From Synanceia verrucosa (Eukaryota > Chordata > Actinopteri > Perciformes > Synanceiidae): 64,000 nt of DNA. Under the pieces are notes generated by a model. The model ran no database searches. It had not been told where the DNA came from and saw only the letters and a list, made by a program, of their open reading frames with translations. The stretch is from the NCBI GenBank assembly GCA_029721515.1, contig CM056550.1, positions 10,543,844-10,607,843 of the forward strand, in the 5' to 3' direction. The translations under genes were made by a program, and so were the position numbers. This document shows, one piece after another, positions 52,962 through 63,694 of the stretch; the first letter of the stretch is position 1; the number at the start of each line of letters is the position of its first letter.

Positions 52962-53080
52962 AGCTTACAGCACCTGGTCTTCCCAGGCGGTCTCCCAGCC
53001 AAGTACTGACCAGGCCCTTCCGTGCTTAGCTTCCGAAATGAGACGAGATCGGGCGTATGCAGGTTGGTGTGGCCGTAAGC
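52962..53080 (-). rRNA. 5S rRNA gene VI-8
   Basis: 119 nt; CTCATTTCGG, GGAAGGGCC, TTGGCTGGGAG, GGAAGACC; inverted counterpart of VII-6. Confidence 0.85.
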
Positions 53081-53216
53081 GAAACCAAAGGCCACAAAGG
53101 GGCCTTTTAAGAATGCCGCAAAGTCTTTCTGACGACTTTTTGGAGATGTATTGATGTTTTTGTCTTTTTTGACATGCGATGACATTTTTTGGCAGTTTTC
53201 CCACCATCAGTTGAAA

Positions 53217-53335
53217 AGCTTACAGCACCTGGTATTCCCAGGCGGTCTCCCATCCAAGTACTGACCAGGCCCGTCCGTGCTTAGCTTCCGAGATCAGACG
53301 AGATCGGGCGTATGCAGGTTGGTGTGGCCGTAAGC
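53217..53335 (-). rRNA. 5S rRNA gene VI-9
   Basis: 119 nt, full, A62; inverted counterpart of VII-5. Confidence 0.88.
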
Positions 53336-53425
53336 GAACCCACATGCCACAAAGGGGCCTTTTAAGGATGCCGCAAAGTCTTTCTGACGACTTTTTTGGA
53401 GATGTATTTGTCTTTTATGACATGC

Positions 53426-53925
53426 NNNNNNNNNNNNNNNNNNNNNNNNNNNNNNNNNNNNNNNNNNNNNNNNNNNNNNNNNNNNNNNNNNNNNNNNNNN
53501 NNNNNNNNNNNNNNNNNNNNNNNNNNNNNNNNNNNNNNNNNNNNNNNNNNNNNNNNNNNNNNNNNNNNNNNNNNNNNNNNNNNNNNNNNNNNNNNNNNNN
53601 NNNNNNNNNNNNNNNNNNNNNNNNNNNNNNNNNNNNNNNNNNNNNNNNNNNNNNNNNNNNNNNNNNNNNNNNNNNNNNNNNNNNNNNNNNNNNNNNNNNN
53701 NNNNNNNNNNNNNNNNNNNNNNNNNNNNNNNNNNNNNNNNNNNNNNNNNNNNNNNNNNNNNNNNNNNNNNNNNNNNNNNNNNNNNNNNNNNNNNNNNNNN
53801 NNNNNNNNNNNNNNNNNNNNNNNNNNNNNNNNNNNNNNNNNNNNNNNNNNNNNNNNNNNNNNNNNNNNNNNNNNNNNNNNNNNNNNNNNNNNNNNNNNNN
53901 NNNNNNNNNNNNNNNNNNNNNNNNN
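53426..53925. other. Assembly gap of exactly 500 N
   Basis: Minus-strand 5S spacer lies to the left, LINE L sequence on + to the right; array orientation differs on the two sides. Confidence 0.98.
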
Positions 53926-55649
53926 CTGAAGTCTGAACACAAAATTAATCTATACGCTGGATGACATTTTACTTTATTTAGAAAAACCCAAAACATCAAT
54001 GAAGGAAGTATGTAAACTCATCACAACCTTCTCACGCCTATCAGATTACTCCATCAACTGGTCAAAATCAATTATACTGCCATTAACAGAGAGCTCATGG
54101 AATCCTGCAATCCAAAACACTCATTACTCTTTCCCTACAGGCAACATTAGATATCTGGGCATAAATATTTCCTCCAAACTCTCAGATCTTGTCCACTTGA
54201 ACTTCACACCACTTGTGGACAAAGTGTGTGGTGATCTGAGCCGTTGGAATAACCTTCCTATCTCACTGTTGGGACGAATAGCTACCGTCAAGATGAAAAT
54301 ATTACCCCAAATCAACTATCTCTTCTCCATGATCCCATTTAAACCCACAACAAAATGGTTCCAAACATTAGATTCAGCTATCGGTAAATTCTACTCAAAG
54401 AACAAAAAGGCTACAATCAGCCTGGCTACTCTCCAGAAGAATAAGTCTGAAGGTGGACTGGAGGCTCCCAATTTTCTGCATTACTACCTAGCTAATCAGT
54501 TACAATACCTTATCAAGTGGATCCATCCACAGGAAGAATATAACTCCTGGATGGAACTAGAACAGTTAGACTGCAACCATATTAAACTCGCTGATCTACC
54601 CTTTATCACCTCTGTTCTTAAAAATCATTCCTGCTTCAAGAATCCCTTGATCGCCTCCACACTGTCTGCATGGTGGAGAGCCCTTGAAATCACAGGTTCA
54701 CCACTTCAACCCAGTATACTCTCACCAATCTGGTACAACCCAGACTTTGTAAACAATAAAACCCCTCTCTATCTCAGTACATGGGCAGAGAAGGGGTCAC
54801 CCATCTCCATCACCTCCTCCAAGATAACATATTTATGACATACACAGACTTATTCCAAACCTTTGGAATAAGGAATGGAAATTTTCTCCAATACCTGCAG
54901 GTAAAGAAAACAATTACAAAGACAATCCCAACACTTCAGTCCACCTCTCAGCCACCTGATTTACAGCCACCTGACTTTATCAAATACATCACCAAATTGT
55001 TCCCCAAAAATAAGAAAAACCTCTCAAAAATGTATAGTTTCCTCTCAAAGACAGACTCTATACATTTACCAATCCGAAAATGGGAGAAAGATTTATCCAT
55101 GCCCTTAGACCATGATTTTTGGACTCAGATCTGTGGAAAAACATTTAGCATGACAAAAATACTAACCTACAACTGATCCAATTTAAGGTTCTCCACAGAG
55201 CACACGTAACGCAGTATAAAATGTATAAAATGGGTTTCTCACAGTCTGACTTGTGCACCCAATGCACTCAAAAAACTACTGATACTTATTTTCATGCACT
55301 GTGGCTATGTTCTCCTGTATTTCAATTCTGGGCAACAGTAACACAGAAACTCTCTTCTATTTTGGACTGCAGGATCCCACAATCTCCAAACTTATGCTTA
55401 ATTGGCGATTTTACTACAGCGACAGTACCAGTCATTCACCTCCAACCCACGCTTGTAGCTCTCGCCATCGCTGAGAAGTCCATCTTGGTTAATTGGAAGG
55501 ATAAGAGAGCAATCAACATTACCCATTGGCTAAACCTCCTCTTTGAGCATATCTCACTTGAGAAAATATCTGCTTCCCGAAAGAACCAATTGACATCTTT
55601 TACAGAAAAATGGTCTCCATTTATTAGAGCTCTCAATATAACTTCATAG
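53926..55649 (+). pseudogene. LINE L ORF2 C-terminal region, frameshifted
   Basis: The first frame (to 54838) reads through NWSKSIILPL, IRYLGINISS and WNNLPISLLGRIATVKMKIL, typical of the region after the RT fingers and palm of L1 ORF2. A second frame (54781-55176) and a third (55221-55649) continue it, with LCTQCTQKTTDTYFHALWLC (55254-55310) as the C-terminal Cys/His motif, ending at a stop at 55647. Two frame changes or stops are needed. The endonuclease and RT catalytic parts would lie in or beyond the gap. Confidence 0.75.
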
Positions 55650-58464
55650 TCTGCTCTTGTCTGTTAGCATATGCCGACCCCCCTCATAAATTTGAGCTGT
55701 TCCAGAAAATATTCATTCTCTCTGTGCCATTGTTCTGATCCCTAACTTGTCTCCTCTTCTCTTATATTGCAGTTGAGTAACCATCTCTTCATTAAGGAAT
55801 GATGGATCCAAGGAATCCAAAGGCTGGGTGCTGTCACAAGGGGATTAGTTTTCCTCTTGTCCCTGGTGTTGCGCTACGATTCTGAGTGGCCTGCCCGGCT
55901 GTGGCCACTCCCCCCGGGGGTGGATGTGTCCGATGTCTCTCCTGTTGGGCCCTATGGCTTCTGGGCCTTCGCTGTTTTCCGGGGTCCGGGGGGGGGGTGG
56001 TTGCCCCTATCTCCTCGTGACGGTCTGGCTGGCTCTGGGGGTGTGGGGCAGGAGGGTGCTTCCCGGTTCCTTTCCTGCCCGCGTCCCCTCCTCTCTCCTC
56101 TCCTGCCTGCCTGCTCCTCCTCCCCCCTCTCCCGTCCCCGGGGTGTCTGGGGGTCCTCGTCGCTGGTGGGGTTGGCTTGGGGGCCGGGGGCTCTCTTCTG
56201 GGGGGGGTGTGCGTGCTCTGGCCCGCACGTGCTCAGGCAATCGCCTGGGCCCGCATATCACCACTGGAGTTCCAAGCTCAGCTTGCTCGATCCTCGATCC
56301 GGGTCCGACGCGTTCCTGGGCTGTGATGGGGCCAAGCCGGATGGGGGCTTGCTCCGTTCCCAGCGGAGCTTGTCTCCTCGTGCTGGGGGGGTGGTGGGGC
56401 GGATCAGTGTTACGGTGGGTCGGGGGGGGGGCCTCCCCTCGCACACAAGGGGGCATCCCGGGGCTTGGGGGGGAGCGATCTGGGTCCGCCCGGGGGGGAT
56501 TGTTTGCCGGCGGCGCTGGCTTGAGCATATGGCTCCCGGCTGGTGAAGTGCGTAACGATCCTTTTCGGCTGTGCTGGTTGGTCGCTGCATCTCTAATTCT
56601 GCATGGCTGCTGGGGCCCTGCTCTGAGGCTGCAGCTTTCAGGGTCATGGTGTTGGTGGGGCCTGCTGGTTTGTGTGGGATTTCCCTGGCCCCTGGCCTCT
56701 TGATCCTGGGGGCCCAGTGCTTCAGGAGCTATGCCCATCTCGTCTACTCCCCTTGCGGCTCTGTTCCCATGGGCCGGGTCCACACCAGACTGCCTCTTAA
56801 TGTGCACTTCACATATCTTGCACCTCACTATACATAGTCACATTTAGGCACATATAGGGACTCAACACATAGGGCTTTGAAGACAGGTGGGGGTGAGGAC
56901 GGTGGGAGATTTGGTGGTGCGAATTGCAGTGCTCCAGGGCACTGTAGTCTTCCCCCTCTCCCACCCACTTGCCCCCCCTGCTCTTCAATTTTAATACAGT
57001 AAACACACTCACGCTTTTGGGGGGGTTTGGGGTGGCTTGGGGATTCGGATTAGGGTTGGCTGCAGGTACCCTTATCCTGCAGCCCTCTGTTCTTCTCCTG
57101 CAGCCTCTCCTGCCCTTCCAACTTTTAATGCACCACATTACACACAGGGTAGCACGAACCACGTTTTGGGTGATAGGCTTCCTCGTCTGGAACCGGGGAA
57201 GCCCATAAATAGGTTGGGATCACTAAATTAAATTAATGGCCATTCTGGTGGGACCCGGCCCCCTCGAATCTCGGGGCTGTGAGGGGGGGGAGGTTGGGGG
57301 CCCCACCATAGCTGCAAGGGGACCCCTGATGCTGTGGCCTCAGTGGCGGTGCCACGGCAGCTGTGTTTTGGGGATGTGGTGGCTGGTCAGTATGGTCGGG
57401 GGGCTGTTGGTGGGCTCTTTGCTGGCCGGGGGTTGGGTGAGTGGGTCGGCGCATGCGGTTGCTGCTCCCTGATTGGTGGATTCGGCCTGCTCTCGCCCGT
57501 GCTCTCGGTTGTCTCTGTGTGTGGGATGGGGCTCCCTGTCGGATTCATGGTGGCGCTGGTCCGTCCCCCCGCTTTTCCCTCTCCCTTTCTCTCCTCGCCC
57601 ACACTGGCCCCATGGTTTGCGTTCGGGCCCGGCTTCGGTCGCCTTCTGGATGCCGCCCGGTGATGGCCTGCTGCGTGCGGGCCCGGTGCTCCCTCGCTCT
57701 CTCGTCCCCCCTCCCTCCGGAGGGGAGCGCTCGGTTCGCGGGTCTTGCCTCATGGGCGGCGGTGGCCTCCTGTCTCCCCGGGTGTTGGGGGGGCTGGGGG
57801 GGTGGGCAGGGGTGGGGTTGGGGGGTGGAGGGTGGGGGGGTGGGGGTGGGGTGGGCCCTCGTGTCGCTGGCCCCTTGGACCTGTCCTGGCCTCCTGGGAG
57901 GTGGTGGTTTCTTTCTCCTCCTGGTCGTTGGATCTGCGTGGTTCTCGGTGGCCCGGGTGGCTCTCTGGGTTTGGCATCGTCGATGCTCCCACTTCCCCGG
58001 GTTGTTGTGGACACCTGGCCGATCTGGCCATGAGGGGTCGTGGTAGACACTCTGGGTTTCGGTGTTCTACACACATGCATGTTTTATCCAGACCTTATTA
58101 ACTCCTCCCGAGTCACATTGATAAGTACTGATGTGAACTGCTAGTATGTGCCAAATCATTCGTCCGACTTCTCACTAAGGTCATGTTTTCTCCACATACT
58201 TCTTTCATTTGTGTTCTTGGTAGCCTACTCTATACGGTTAGGTCCTCCACTACTCTGGTGTTCAATACTGTTGGGTGTTGGGATGAAGGTGTTAGGAATG
58301 ACACAGTAGCTTACACGTTTTTTTTTATTCCAATAGCACTGCCTGTCTGTAAACTTCCCTTTTTGTTTTGTCTTATCTCCCTGTCTGTCATTTATTTCCC
58401 CCTCTTATCACCAAGGTGTAGCATGTCCCTCTCTGGCTTATAACAGGAAATTCCAATAAATAAA
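55650..58464 (+). other. LINE L 3' untranslated region, G/C-rich
   Basis: About 2.8 kb with strongly asymmetric G-rich + strand between 55.9 and 58.0 kb and AT-rich flanks. Open frames here are low-complexity Gly/Pro/Trp translations without recognisable domains and I do not call them genes. Two overlapping AATAAA signals end the region. Confidence 0.6.
57781..57862 (+). repeat. Dense G-run tract with G-quadruplex potential
   Basis: Repeated runs of 4-7 G separated by 1-5 bases (for example TGGGGGGGCTGGGGGGGTGG). Many overlapping G4 motifs are possible on the + strand, i.e. in the sense RNA of LINE L. Confidence 0.7.
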
Positions 58465-58636
58465 GTAAGATTAGATTCCAGGGAGGGCCGGTGATGGTCA
58501 CATACAAGCACCAAATATTAATAGCTTTTGCTGCAAGACTAAAATATGCATAATCTCATAAAAGGTCGACACTCTTTTGTGGTGTTGAACAATGAGAACA
58601 ATGCAGACAAAGTGGAAAAAAAAAAAAATAAAAAAG
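58465..58636 (+). other. Unassigned segment between LINE L and array VII
   Basis: AT-rich sequence with CATAATCTCATAAAAGG and GAACAATGAGAACAATG, ending in A13-T-A6 that merges into AAGGCCCC of the 5S spacer. It could be the true 3' end of LINE L, a transduced flank or part of a short element. Confidence 0.5.
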
Positions 58637-58659
58637 GCCCCTTTGTGGTATGTGGGTTC

Positions 58660-58778
58660 GCTTACGGCCACACCAACCTGCATACGCCCGATCTCGTCTG
58701 CTCTCGGAAGCTAAGCACGGACGGGCCTGGTCAGTACTTGGATGGGATACCGCCTGGGAATACCAGGTGCTGTAAGCT
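58660..58778 (+). rRNA. 5S rRNA gene VII-1
   Basis: 119 nt, A62; GTCTGCTCTCGG, GGGATACCGCC. First gene after LINE L; its spacer is truncated to about 24 bp. Confidence 0.85.
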
Positions 58779-58915
58779 TTTCAACTGACGGTGGGAAAAC
58801 TGACAAAAAATGTCATCGCATGTCAAAAAAGACAAAAACATCAATACATCTCCAAAAAAGTCATCAGAAAGACTTTGCGGCATCCTTAAAAGGCCCCTTT
58901 GTGGCCTTTGGTTTC

Positions 58916-59034
58916 GCTTACGGCCACACCAACCTGCATACGCCCGATCTCGTCTGATCTCGGAAGCTAAGCACGGACGGGCCTGGTCAGTACTTGGATG
59001 GGAGACCGCCTGGGAATAACAGGTGCTGTAAGCT
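58916..59034 (+). rRNA. 5S rRNA gene VII-2
   Basis: 119 nt, full, A62; GGAATAACAGG. Confidence 0.88.
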
Positions 59035-59161
59035 TTTCAACTGACGGTGGGAAAACTGCCAAAAAATGTCATCGCATGTCATAAAGACAAATACATCTCC
59101 AAAAAGTCGTCAGAAAGACTTTGCGGCATCCTTAAAAGGCCCCTTTGTGGCATGTGGGTGC

Positions 59162-59280
59162 GCTTACGGCCACACAAACCTGCATACGCTAGATCTCGTC
59201 TGATCTCGGAAGCTAAGCACGGACGGGCCTGGTCAGTACTTGGATGGGATACCGCCTGGGAATACCAGGTGCTGTAAGCT
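59162..59280 (+). rRNA. 5S rRNA gene VII-3
   Basis: 119 nt; CACACAAACC, GCATACGCTAGATC, GGGATACCGCC. Confidence 0.84.
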
Positions 59281-59417
59281 TTTCAACTGACGGTGGGAAA
59301 ACTGACAAAAAATGTCATCGCATGTCAAAAAAGACAAAAACATCAATACATCTCCAAAAAAGTCGTCAGAAAGACTTTGCGGCATCCTTAAAAGGCCCCT
59401 TTGTGGCCTTTGGTTTC

Positions 59418-59536
59418 GCTTACGGCCACACCAACCTGCATACGCCCGATCTCGTCTGATCTTGGAAGCTAAGCACGGACGGGCCTGGTCAGTACTTGGA
59501 TGGGAGACCGCCTGGGAATAACAGGTGCTGTAAGCT
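59418..59536 (+). rRNA. 5S rRNA gene VII-4
   Basis: 119 nt, A62; GATCTTGGAAGC, GGAATAACAGG. Confidence 0.87.
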
Positions 59537-59666
59537 TTTCAACTGACGGAGGGAAAACTGCCAAAAAATGTCATCGCATGTCATAAAAGACAAATACATC
59601 TCCAAAAAAAGTCGTCAGAAAGACTTTGCGGCATCCTTAAAAGGCCCCTTTGTGGCATGTGGGTTC

Positions 59667-59785
59667 GCTTACGGCCACACCAACCTGCATACGCCCGATC
59701 TCGTCTGATCTCGGAAGCTAAGCACGGACGGGCCTGGTCAGTACTTGGATGGGAGACCGCCTGGGAATACCAGGTGCTGTAAGCT
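59667..59785 (+). rRNA. 5S rRNA gene VII-5
   Basis: 119 nt, full, A62. Confidence 0.9.
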
Positions 59786-59922
59786 TTTCAACTGATGGTG
59801 GGAAAACTGCCAAAAAATGTCATCGCATGTCAAAAAAGACAAAAACATCAATACATCTCCAAAAAAGTCGTCAGAAAGACTTTGCGGCATTCTTAAAAGG
59901 CCCCTTTGTGGCCTTTGGTTTC

Positions 59923-60041
59923 GCTTACGGCCACACCAACCTGCATACGCCCGATCTCGTCTCATTTCGGAAGCTAAGCACGGACGGGCCTGGTCAGTAC
60001 TTGGCTGGGAGACCGCCTGGGAAGACCAGGTGCTGTAAGCT
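59923..60041 (+). rRNA. 5S rRNA gene VII-6
   Basis: 119 nt; CTCATTTCGG, TTGGCTGGGAG, GGAAGACC. Confidence 0.86.
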
Positions 60042-60178
60042 TTTCAACTGACGGTGGGAAAACTGCCAACAAATGTCATCGCCTGTCAAAAAAGACAAAA
60101 ACATCAATACAGCTCCAAAAAAGTCGTCAGAAAGACTTTGTGGCATCCTTAAAAGGCCCCTTTGTGGCGTTTGTCTTC

Positions 60179-60297
60179 GCTTACGGCCACACCAACCTGC
60201 ATACGCCCAATCTCCTCTGATCTCAGAAGCTAAGCACGGACGGGCCTGGTCAGTACTTGGATAGGAGACCGCCTGGCAATACCAGGTGCTGTAAGCT
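60179..60297 (+). rRNA. 5S rRNA gene VII-7
   Basis: 119 nt; GCATACGCCCAATC, CTCCTCTG, TTGGATAGGAG. Confidence 0.86.
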
Positions 60298-60434
60298 TTT
60301 CAACTGACAGTGGGAAAACTGCCAAAAAATGTCATCGCATGTCAAAAAAGACAAAAACTTCAATACAGCTCCAAAAAAGTCGTCAGAAAGACTTTGCGTC
60401 ATCCTTAAAAGGCCCCTTTGTGACATTTGTTTTC

Positions 60435-60553
60435 GCCTACGGCCACACCAACCTGCATAAGCCCGATCTCGTCTGAACTCGGAAGCTAAGCGCGGACGGG
60501 CCTGGTCAGTACTTGGATGGGAGACCGCCTGGGAATACCAGGTGCTGTAAGCT
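60435..60553 (+). rRNA. 5S rRNA gene VII-8
   Basis: 119 nt; GCCTAC, GCATAAGCCCG, TCTGAACTC, GCGCGGACGG. Confidence 0.87.
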
Positions 60554-60687
60554 TTTCAACTGACGGTGGGAAAACTGCCAAAACATGTCATCGCATGTCG
60601 AAAAAGACAAAAACAATACAGCTCCAAAAAAGTCGTCAGAAAGACTTTGCGGCATCCTTGAAAGGCCCCTTTGTGGCATTTGTCTTC

Positions 60688-60800
60688 GCCACGGCCACAC
60701 CAACCTGCATACATCTCGTCTGATCTCGGAAGCTAAGCACGGACGGGCCTGGTCAGTACTTGGATGGGAGACCGCCTGGCAATACCAGGTGCTGTAAGCT
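60688..60800 (+). rRNA. 5S rRNA gene copy VII-9
   Basis: 113 nt; GCCACGG start and GCATACATCTCGTC, a 5-nt loss at the target region; A62. Confidence 0.75.
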
Positions 60801-60934
60801 TTTCAACTGACGGTGGGAAAACTGCCAAAAAAAGTCAGAGCATGTCGAATTAGACAATATCATTACCGATCCAAAAAAGTCGTCAGAAAGACTTTGTGGC
60901 ATCCTTAAGAGGCCTCTTTGTGGCATTTGTTTTC

Positions 60935-61053
60935 GCTTACGGCCACACCAACCTGCATACGCCCGATCTCGTCTGATCTCGGAAGCTAAGCACGGTCGGG
61001 CCTGGTCAGTACTTGGATGGGAGACCGCCTGGGAATACCAGGTGCTGTAAGCT
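60935..61053 (+). rRNA. 5S rRNA gene VII-10
   Basis: 119 nt, full, T62. Confidence 0.9.
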
Positions 61054-61190
61054 TTTCAACTGACGGTGGGAAAACTGCCAAAAAATGTCATTGCCTGTCA
61101 AAAAAGACAAAAACATCAATACAGCCCCAAAAAAGTTGTCAGAAAGACTTTGCGGCATCCTTAAAAGGCTCCTTTGTGGCATTTGTCTTC

Positions 61191-61309
61191 GCTTACGGCC
61201 ACACCAACCTGCATACGCCCGATCTCGTCTGATCTCAGAGGCTAAGCACGGACGGGCCTGGTCAGTACTTGGATGGGAGACCGCCTGGGAATACCAGGTG
61301 CTGTAAGCT
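61191..61309 (+). rRNA. 5S rRNA gene VII-11
   Basis: 119 nt, full, A62; CTCAGAGGC. Confidence 0.88.
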
Positions 61310-61441
61310 TTTCAACTGACGGTGGGAAAACTGCCAAAAATGTCATCGCATGTCAAAAAGACAAAAACCAATACAGCTCCAAAAAGTCGTCAGAAAGACT
61401 TTGCGGCATCCTTAAAAGGCCCCTTTGTGGCATTTGTTTTC

Positions 61442-61559
61442 GCCACGGCCACACCAACCTGCATACGCCCGATCTCGTCTGATCTCGGAAGCTAAGCACG
61501 GACGGACCTGGTCAGTACTTGGATGGGAGACCGCCTGGGAATACCAGGTGCTGTAAGCT
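61442..61559 (+). rRNA. 5S rRNA gene VII-12
   Basis: 118 nt; GCCACGG start, GGACGGACCTGG. Confidence 0.84.
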
Positions 61560-61690
61560 TTTCAACTGACGGTGGCAAAACTGCCAAAAATGTCATCGCA
61601 TGTCAAAAAGACAAAAACAATACAGCATGAAAAAGTCGTCAGAAAGACTTTGCGGCATCCTTGAAAGGCCCCTTTGTGGCATTTGTCTTC

Positions 61691-61799
61691 GCTTACGGCC
61701 ACACCAACCTGCATACATCTGATCTCGGAAGCTAAGCACGGACGGGCCTGGTCAGTACTTGGATGGGAGACCGCCTGGCAATACCAGGTGCTGTAAGCT
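61691..61799 (+). rRNA. 5S rRNA gene copy VII-13, D2 deletion
   Basis: 109 nt, A62; GCATACATCTG. Confidence 0.75.
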
Positions 61800-61933
61800 T
61801 TTCAACTGACGGTGGGAAAACTGCCAAAAAATGTCATCGCATGTCAAAAAAGACAAAAACAATACAGCTTCAAAAAAGTTGTCAGAAAGACTTTGTGGCA
61901 TCCTTAAAAGGCCCCTTTGTGACATTTGTTTTC

Positions 61934-62052
61934 GCTTACGGCCACACCAACCTGCATACGCCCGATCTCGTCTGATCTCGGAAGCTAAGCACGGTCGGGC
62001 CTGGTCAGTACTTGGATGGGAGACCGCCTGGGAATACCAGGTGCTGTAAGCT
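61934..62052 (+). rRNA. 5S rRNA gene VII-14
   Basis: 119 nt, full, T62. Confidence 0.9.
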
Positions 62053-62189
62053 TTTCAACTGACGGTGGGAAAACTGCCAAAAAATGTCATCGCCTGTCAA
62101 AAAAGACAAAAACATCAATACAGCCCCAAAAAAGTCGTCAGAAAGACTTTGCGGCATCCTTAAAAGGCCCCTTTGTGGCATTTGTCTTC

Positions 62190-62298
62190 GCTGACGGCCA
62201 CACCAACCTGCATTCGTCTGATCTCGGAAGCTAAGCACGGACGGGCCTGGTCAGTACTTGGATGGGAGACCGCCTGGCAATACCAGGTGCTATAAGCT
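62190..62298 (+). rRNA. 5S rRNA gene copy VII-15, D1 deletion
   Basis: 109 nt, A62; GCTGACGG start, GCTATAAGC end. Confidence 0.74.
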
Positions 62299-62432
62299 TT
62301 TCAACTGACAGTGGGAAAACTGCCAAAAAATGTCATCGCATGTCAAAAAAGACAAAAACAATACAGCTCCAAAAAAGTTGTCAGAAAGACTTTGCGGCAT
62401 CCTTAAGAGGCCTCTTTGTGGCATTTGTCTTC

Positions 62433-62551
62433 GCTTACGGCCACACCAACCTGCATACGCCCGATCTCGTCTGATCTCGGAGGCTAAGCACGGACGGGCC
62501 TGGTCAGTACTTGGATGGGAGACCGCCTGGGAATACCAGGTGCTGTAAGCT
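62433..62551 (+). rRNA. 5S rRNA gene VII-16
   Basis: 119 nt, full, A62; CTCGGAGGC. Confidence 0.89.
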
Positions 62552-62688
62552 TTTCAACTGACGGTGGGAAAACTGACAAAAAATGTCATTGCATGTCAAA
62601 AAAGGCAAAAACTTCAATACAGCTCCAAAAAAGTTGTCAGAAAGACTTTGCGGCATCCTTAAAAGGCCCCTTTGTGGCTTTTGACTTC

Positions 62689-62807
62689 CATTACGGCCAC
62701 ACCAACCTGCATACGCCCGATCTCGTCTGATCTGGGAAGCTAAGCACGGTCGGGCCTGGTCAGTACTTGGATGGGAGACCGCCTGGGAAAGCCAGGTGCT
62801 GTAAGCT
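62689..62807 (+). rRNA. 5S rRNA gene VII-17
   Basis: 119 nt, T62; CATTACGG start, GGGAAAGCCAGG. Confidence 0.83.
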
Positions 62808-62941
62808 TTTCAACTGACGGGAGGAAAACTGCCAAAAAATGTCATCGCATGTCAAAAAAGACAAAAACAATACAGCATGAAAAAAGTCGTCAAAAAGACT
62901 TTGCGGCATCCTTGAAAGGCCCCTTTGTGGCATTTGTCTTC

Positions 62942-63050
62942 GCTTACGGCCACACCAACCTGCATACATCTGATCTCGGAAGCTAAGCACGGACGGGCCT
63001 GGTCAGTACTTGGATGGGAGACCGCCTGGCAATACCAGGTGCTGTAAGCT
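62942..63050 (+). rRNA. 5S rRNA gene copy VII-18, D2 deletion
   Basis: 109 nt, A62. Confidence 0.75.
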
Positions 63051-63184
63051 TTTCAACTGACGGTGGGAAAACTGCCAAAAAATGTCATCGCATGTCAAAA
63101 AAGACAAAAACAATACAGCTCCAAAAAAGTTGTCAGAAAGACGTTGTGGCATCCTTAAAAGGCCCCTTTGTGACATTTGTTTTC

Positions 63185-63303
63185 GCTTACGGCCACACCA
63201 ACCTGCATACGCCCGATCTCGTCTGATCTCGGAAGCTAAGCACGGTCGGGTCTGGTCAGTACTTGGATGGGAGACCGCCTAGGAATACCAGGTGCAGTAA
63301 GCT
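63185..63303 (+). rRNA. 5S rRNA gene VII-19
   Basis: 119 nt, full, T62; GGTCGGGTCTGG, CCTAGGAATACC, GGTGCAGTAAGC. Confidence 0.86.
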
Positions 63304-63440
63304 TTTCAACTGACGGTGGGAAAACTGCCAAAAAATGTCATTGCACGTCAAAAAAGACAAAAACTTCAATACAGCTCCAAAAAAGTCGTCAAAAAGACTT
63401 TGCGGCATCCTTAAAAGGCCCCTTTGTGACATTTGTTTTC

Positions 63441-63559
63441 GCCTACGGCCACACCAACCTGCATAAGCCCGATCTCGTCTGAACTCGGAAGCTAAGCGCG
63501 GACGGGCCTGGTCAGTACTTGGATGGGAGACCGCCTGGGAATACCAAGTGCTGTAAGCT
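63441..63559 (+). rRNA. 5S rRNA gene VII-20
   Basis: 119 nt; GCCTAC, GCATAAGCCCG, TCTGAACTC, A62. Confidence 0.88.
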
Positions 63560-63694
63560 TTTCAACTGACGGTGGGAAAACTGCCAAAAAATGTCATCGC
63601 ATGTCGAAAAAGACAAAAACAATACAGCATGAAAAAAAGTCGTCAGAAAGACTTTGCGGCATCCTTGAAAGGCCCCTTTGTGGCATTTGTCTTC

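Larger units (their letters stand above)
51036..53425 (-). repeat. 5S rDNA tandem array, block VI
   Basis: Nine complete minus-strand units and a 5' piece. Units VI-5 to VI-7 recur from block IV (offset about 22568 bp). Units VI-7 to VI-9 are mirrored by VII-7 to VII-5 across the gap. Confidence 0.94.
53926..58636 (+). mobile_element. LINE L: L1-like non-LTR retrotransposon, 5'-incomplete, in the 5S spacer
   Basis: Begins inside the gap. It contains the last ~575 codons of an L1-type ORF2 (53926-55649), a ~2.8-kb G/C-rich 3' region with AATAAA signals near 58455-58464, then ~150 bp of unassigned sequence and an A-rich end (58617-58636) joining the 5S spacer at AAGGCCCCTTT. The ORF2 sequence is not similar in detail to M1-M4. 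It is not at the 5S target site. Confidence 0.75.

Noticed and set aside
55857..58101. Several 100-270-codon frames on both strands in the G-rich region
   Set aside because: High G/C content removes stop codons; the translations are low-complexity Gly/Pro/Arg/Trp and overlap in all frames.
53926..58636. LINE L as a further 5S-target-specific element
   Set aside because: Its visible 3' end joins the spacer at AAGGCCCC, not the 5S gene at TGCATACG, and its ORF2 C-terminus differs from M1-M4.
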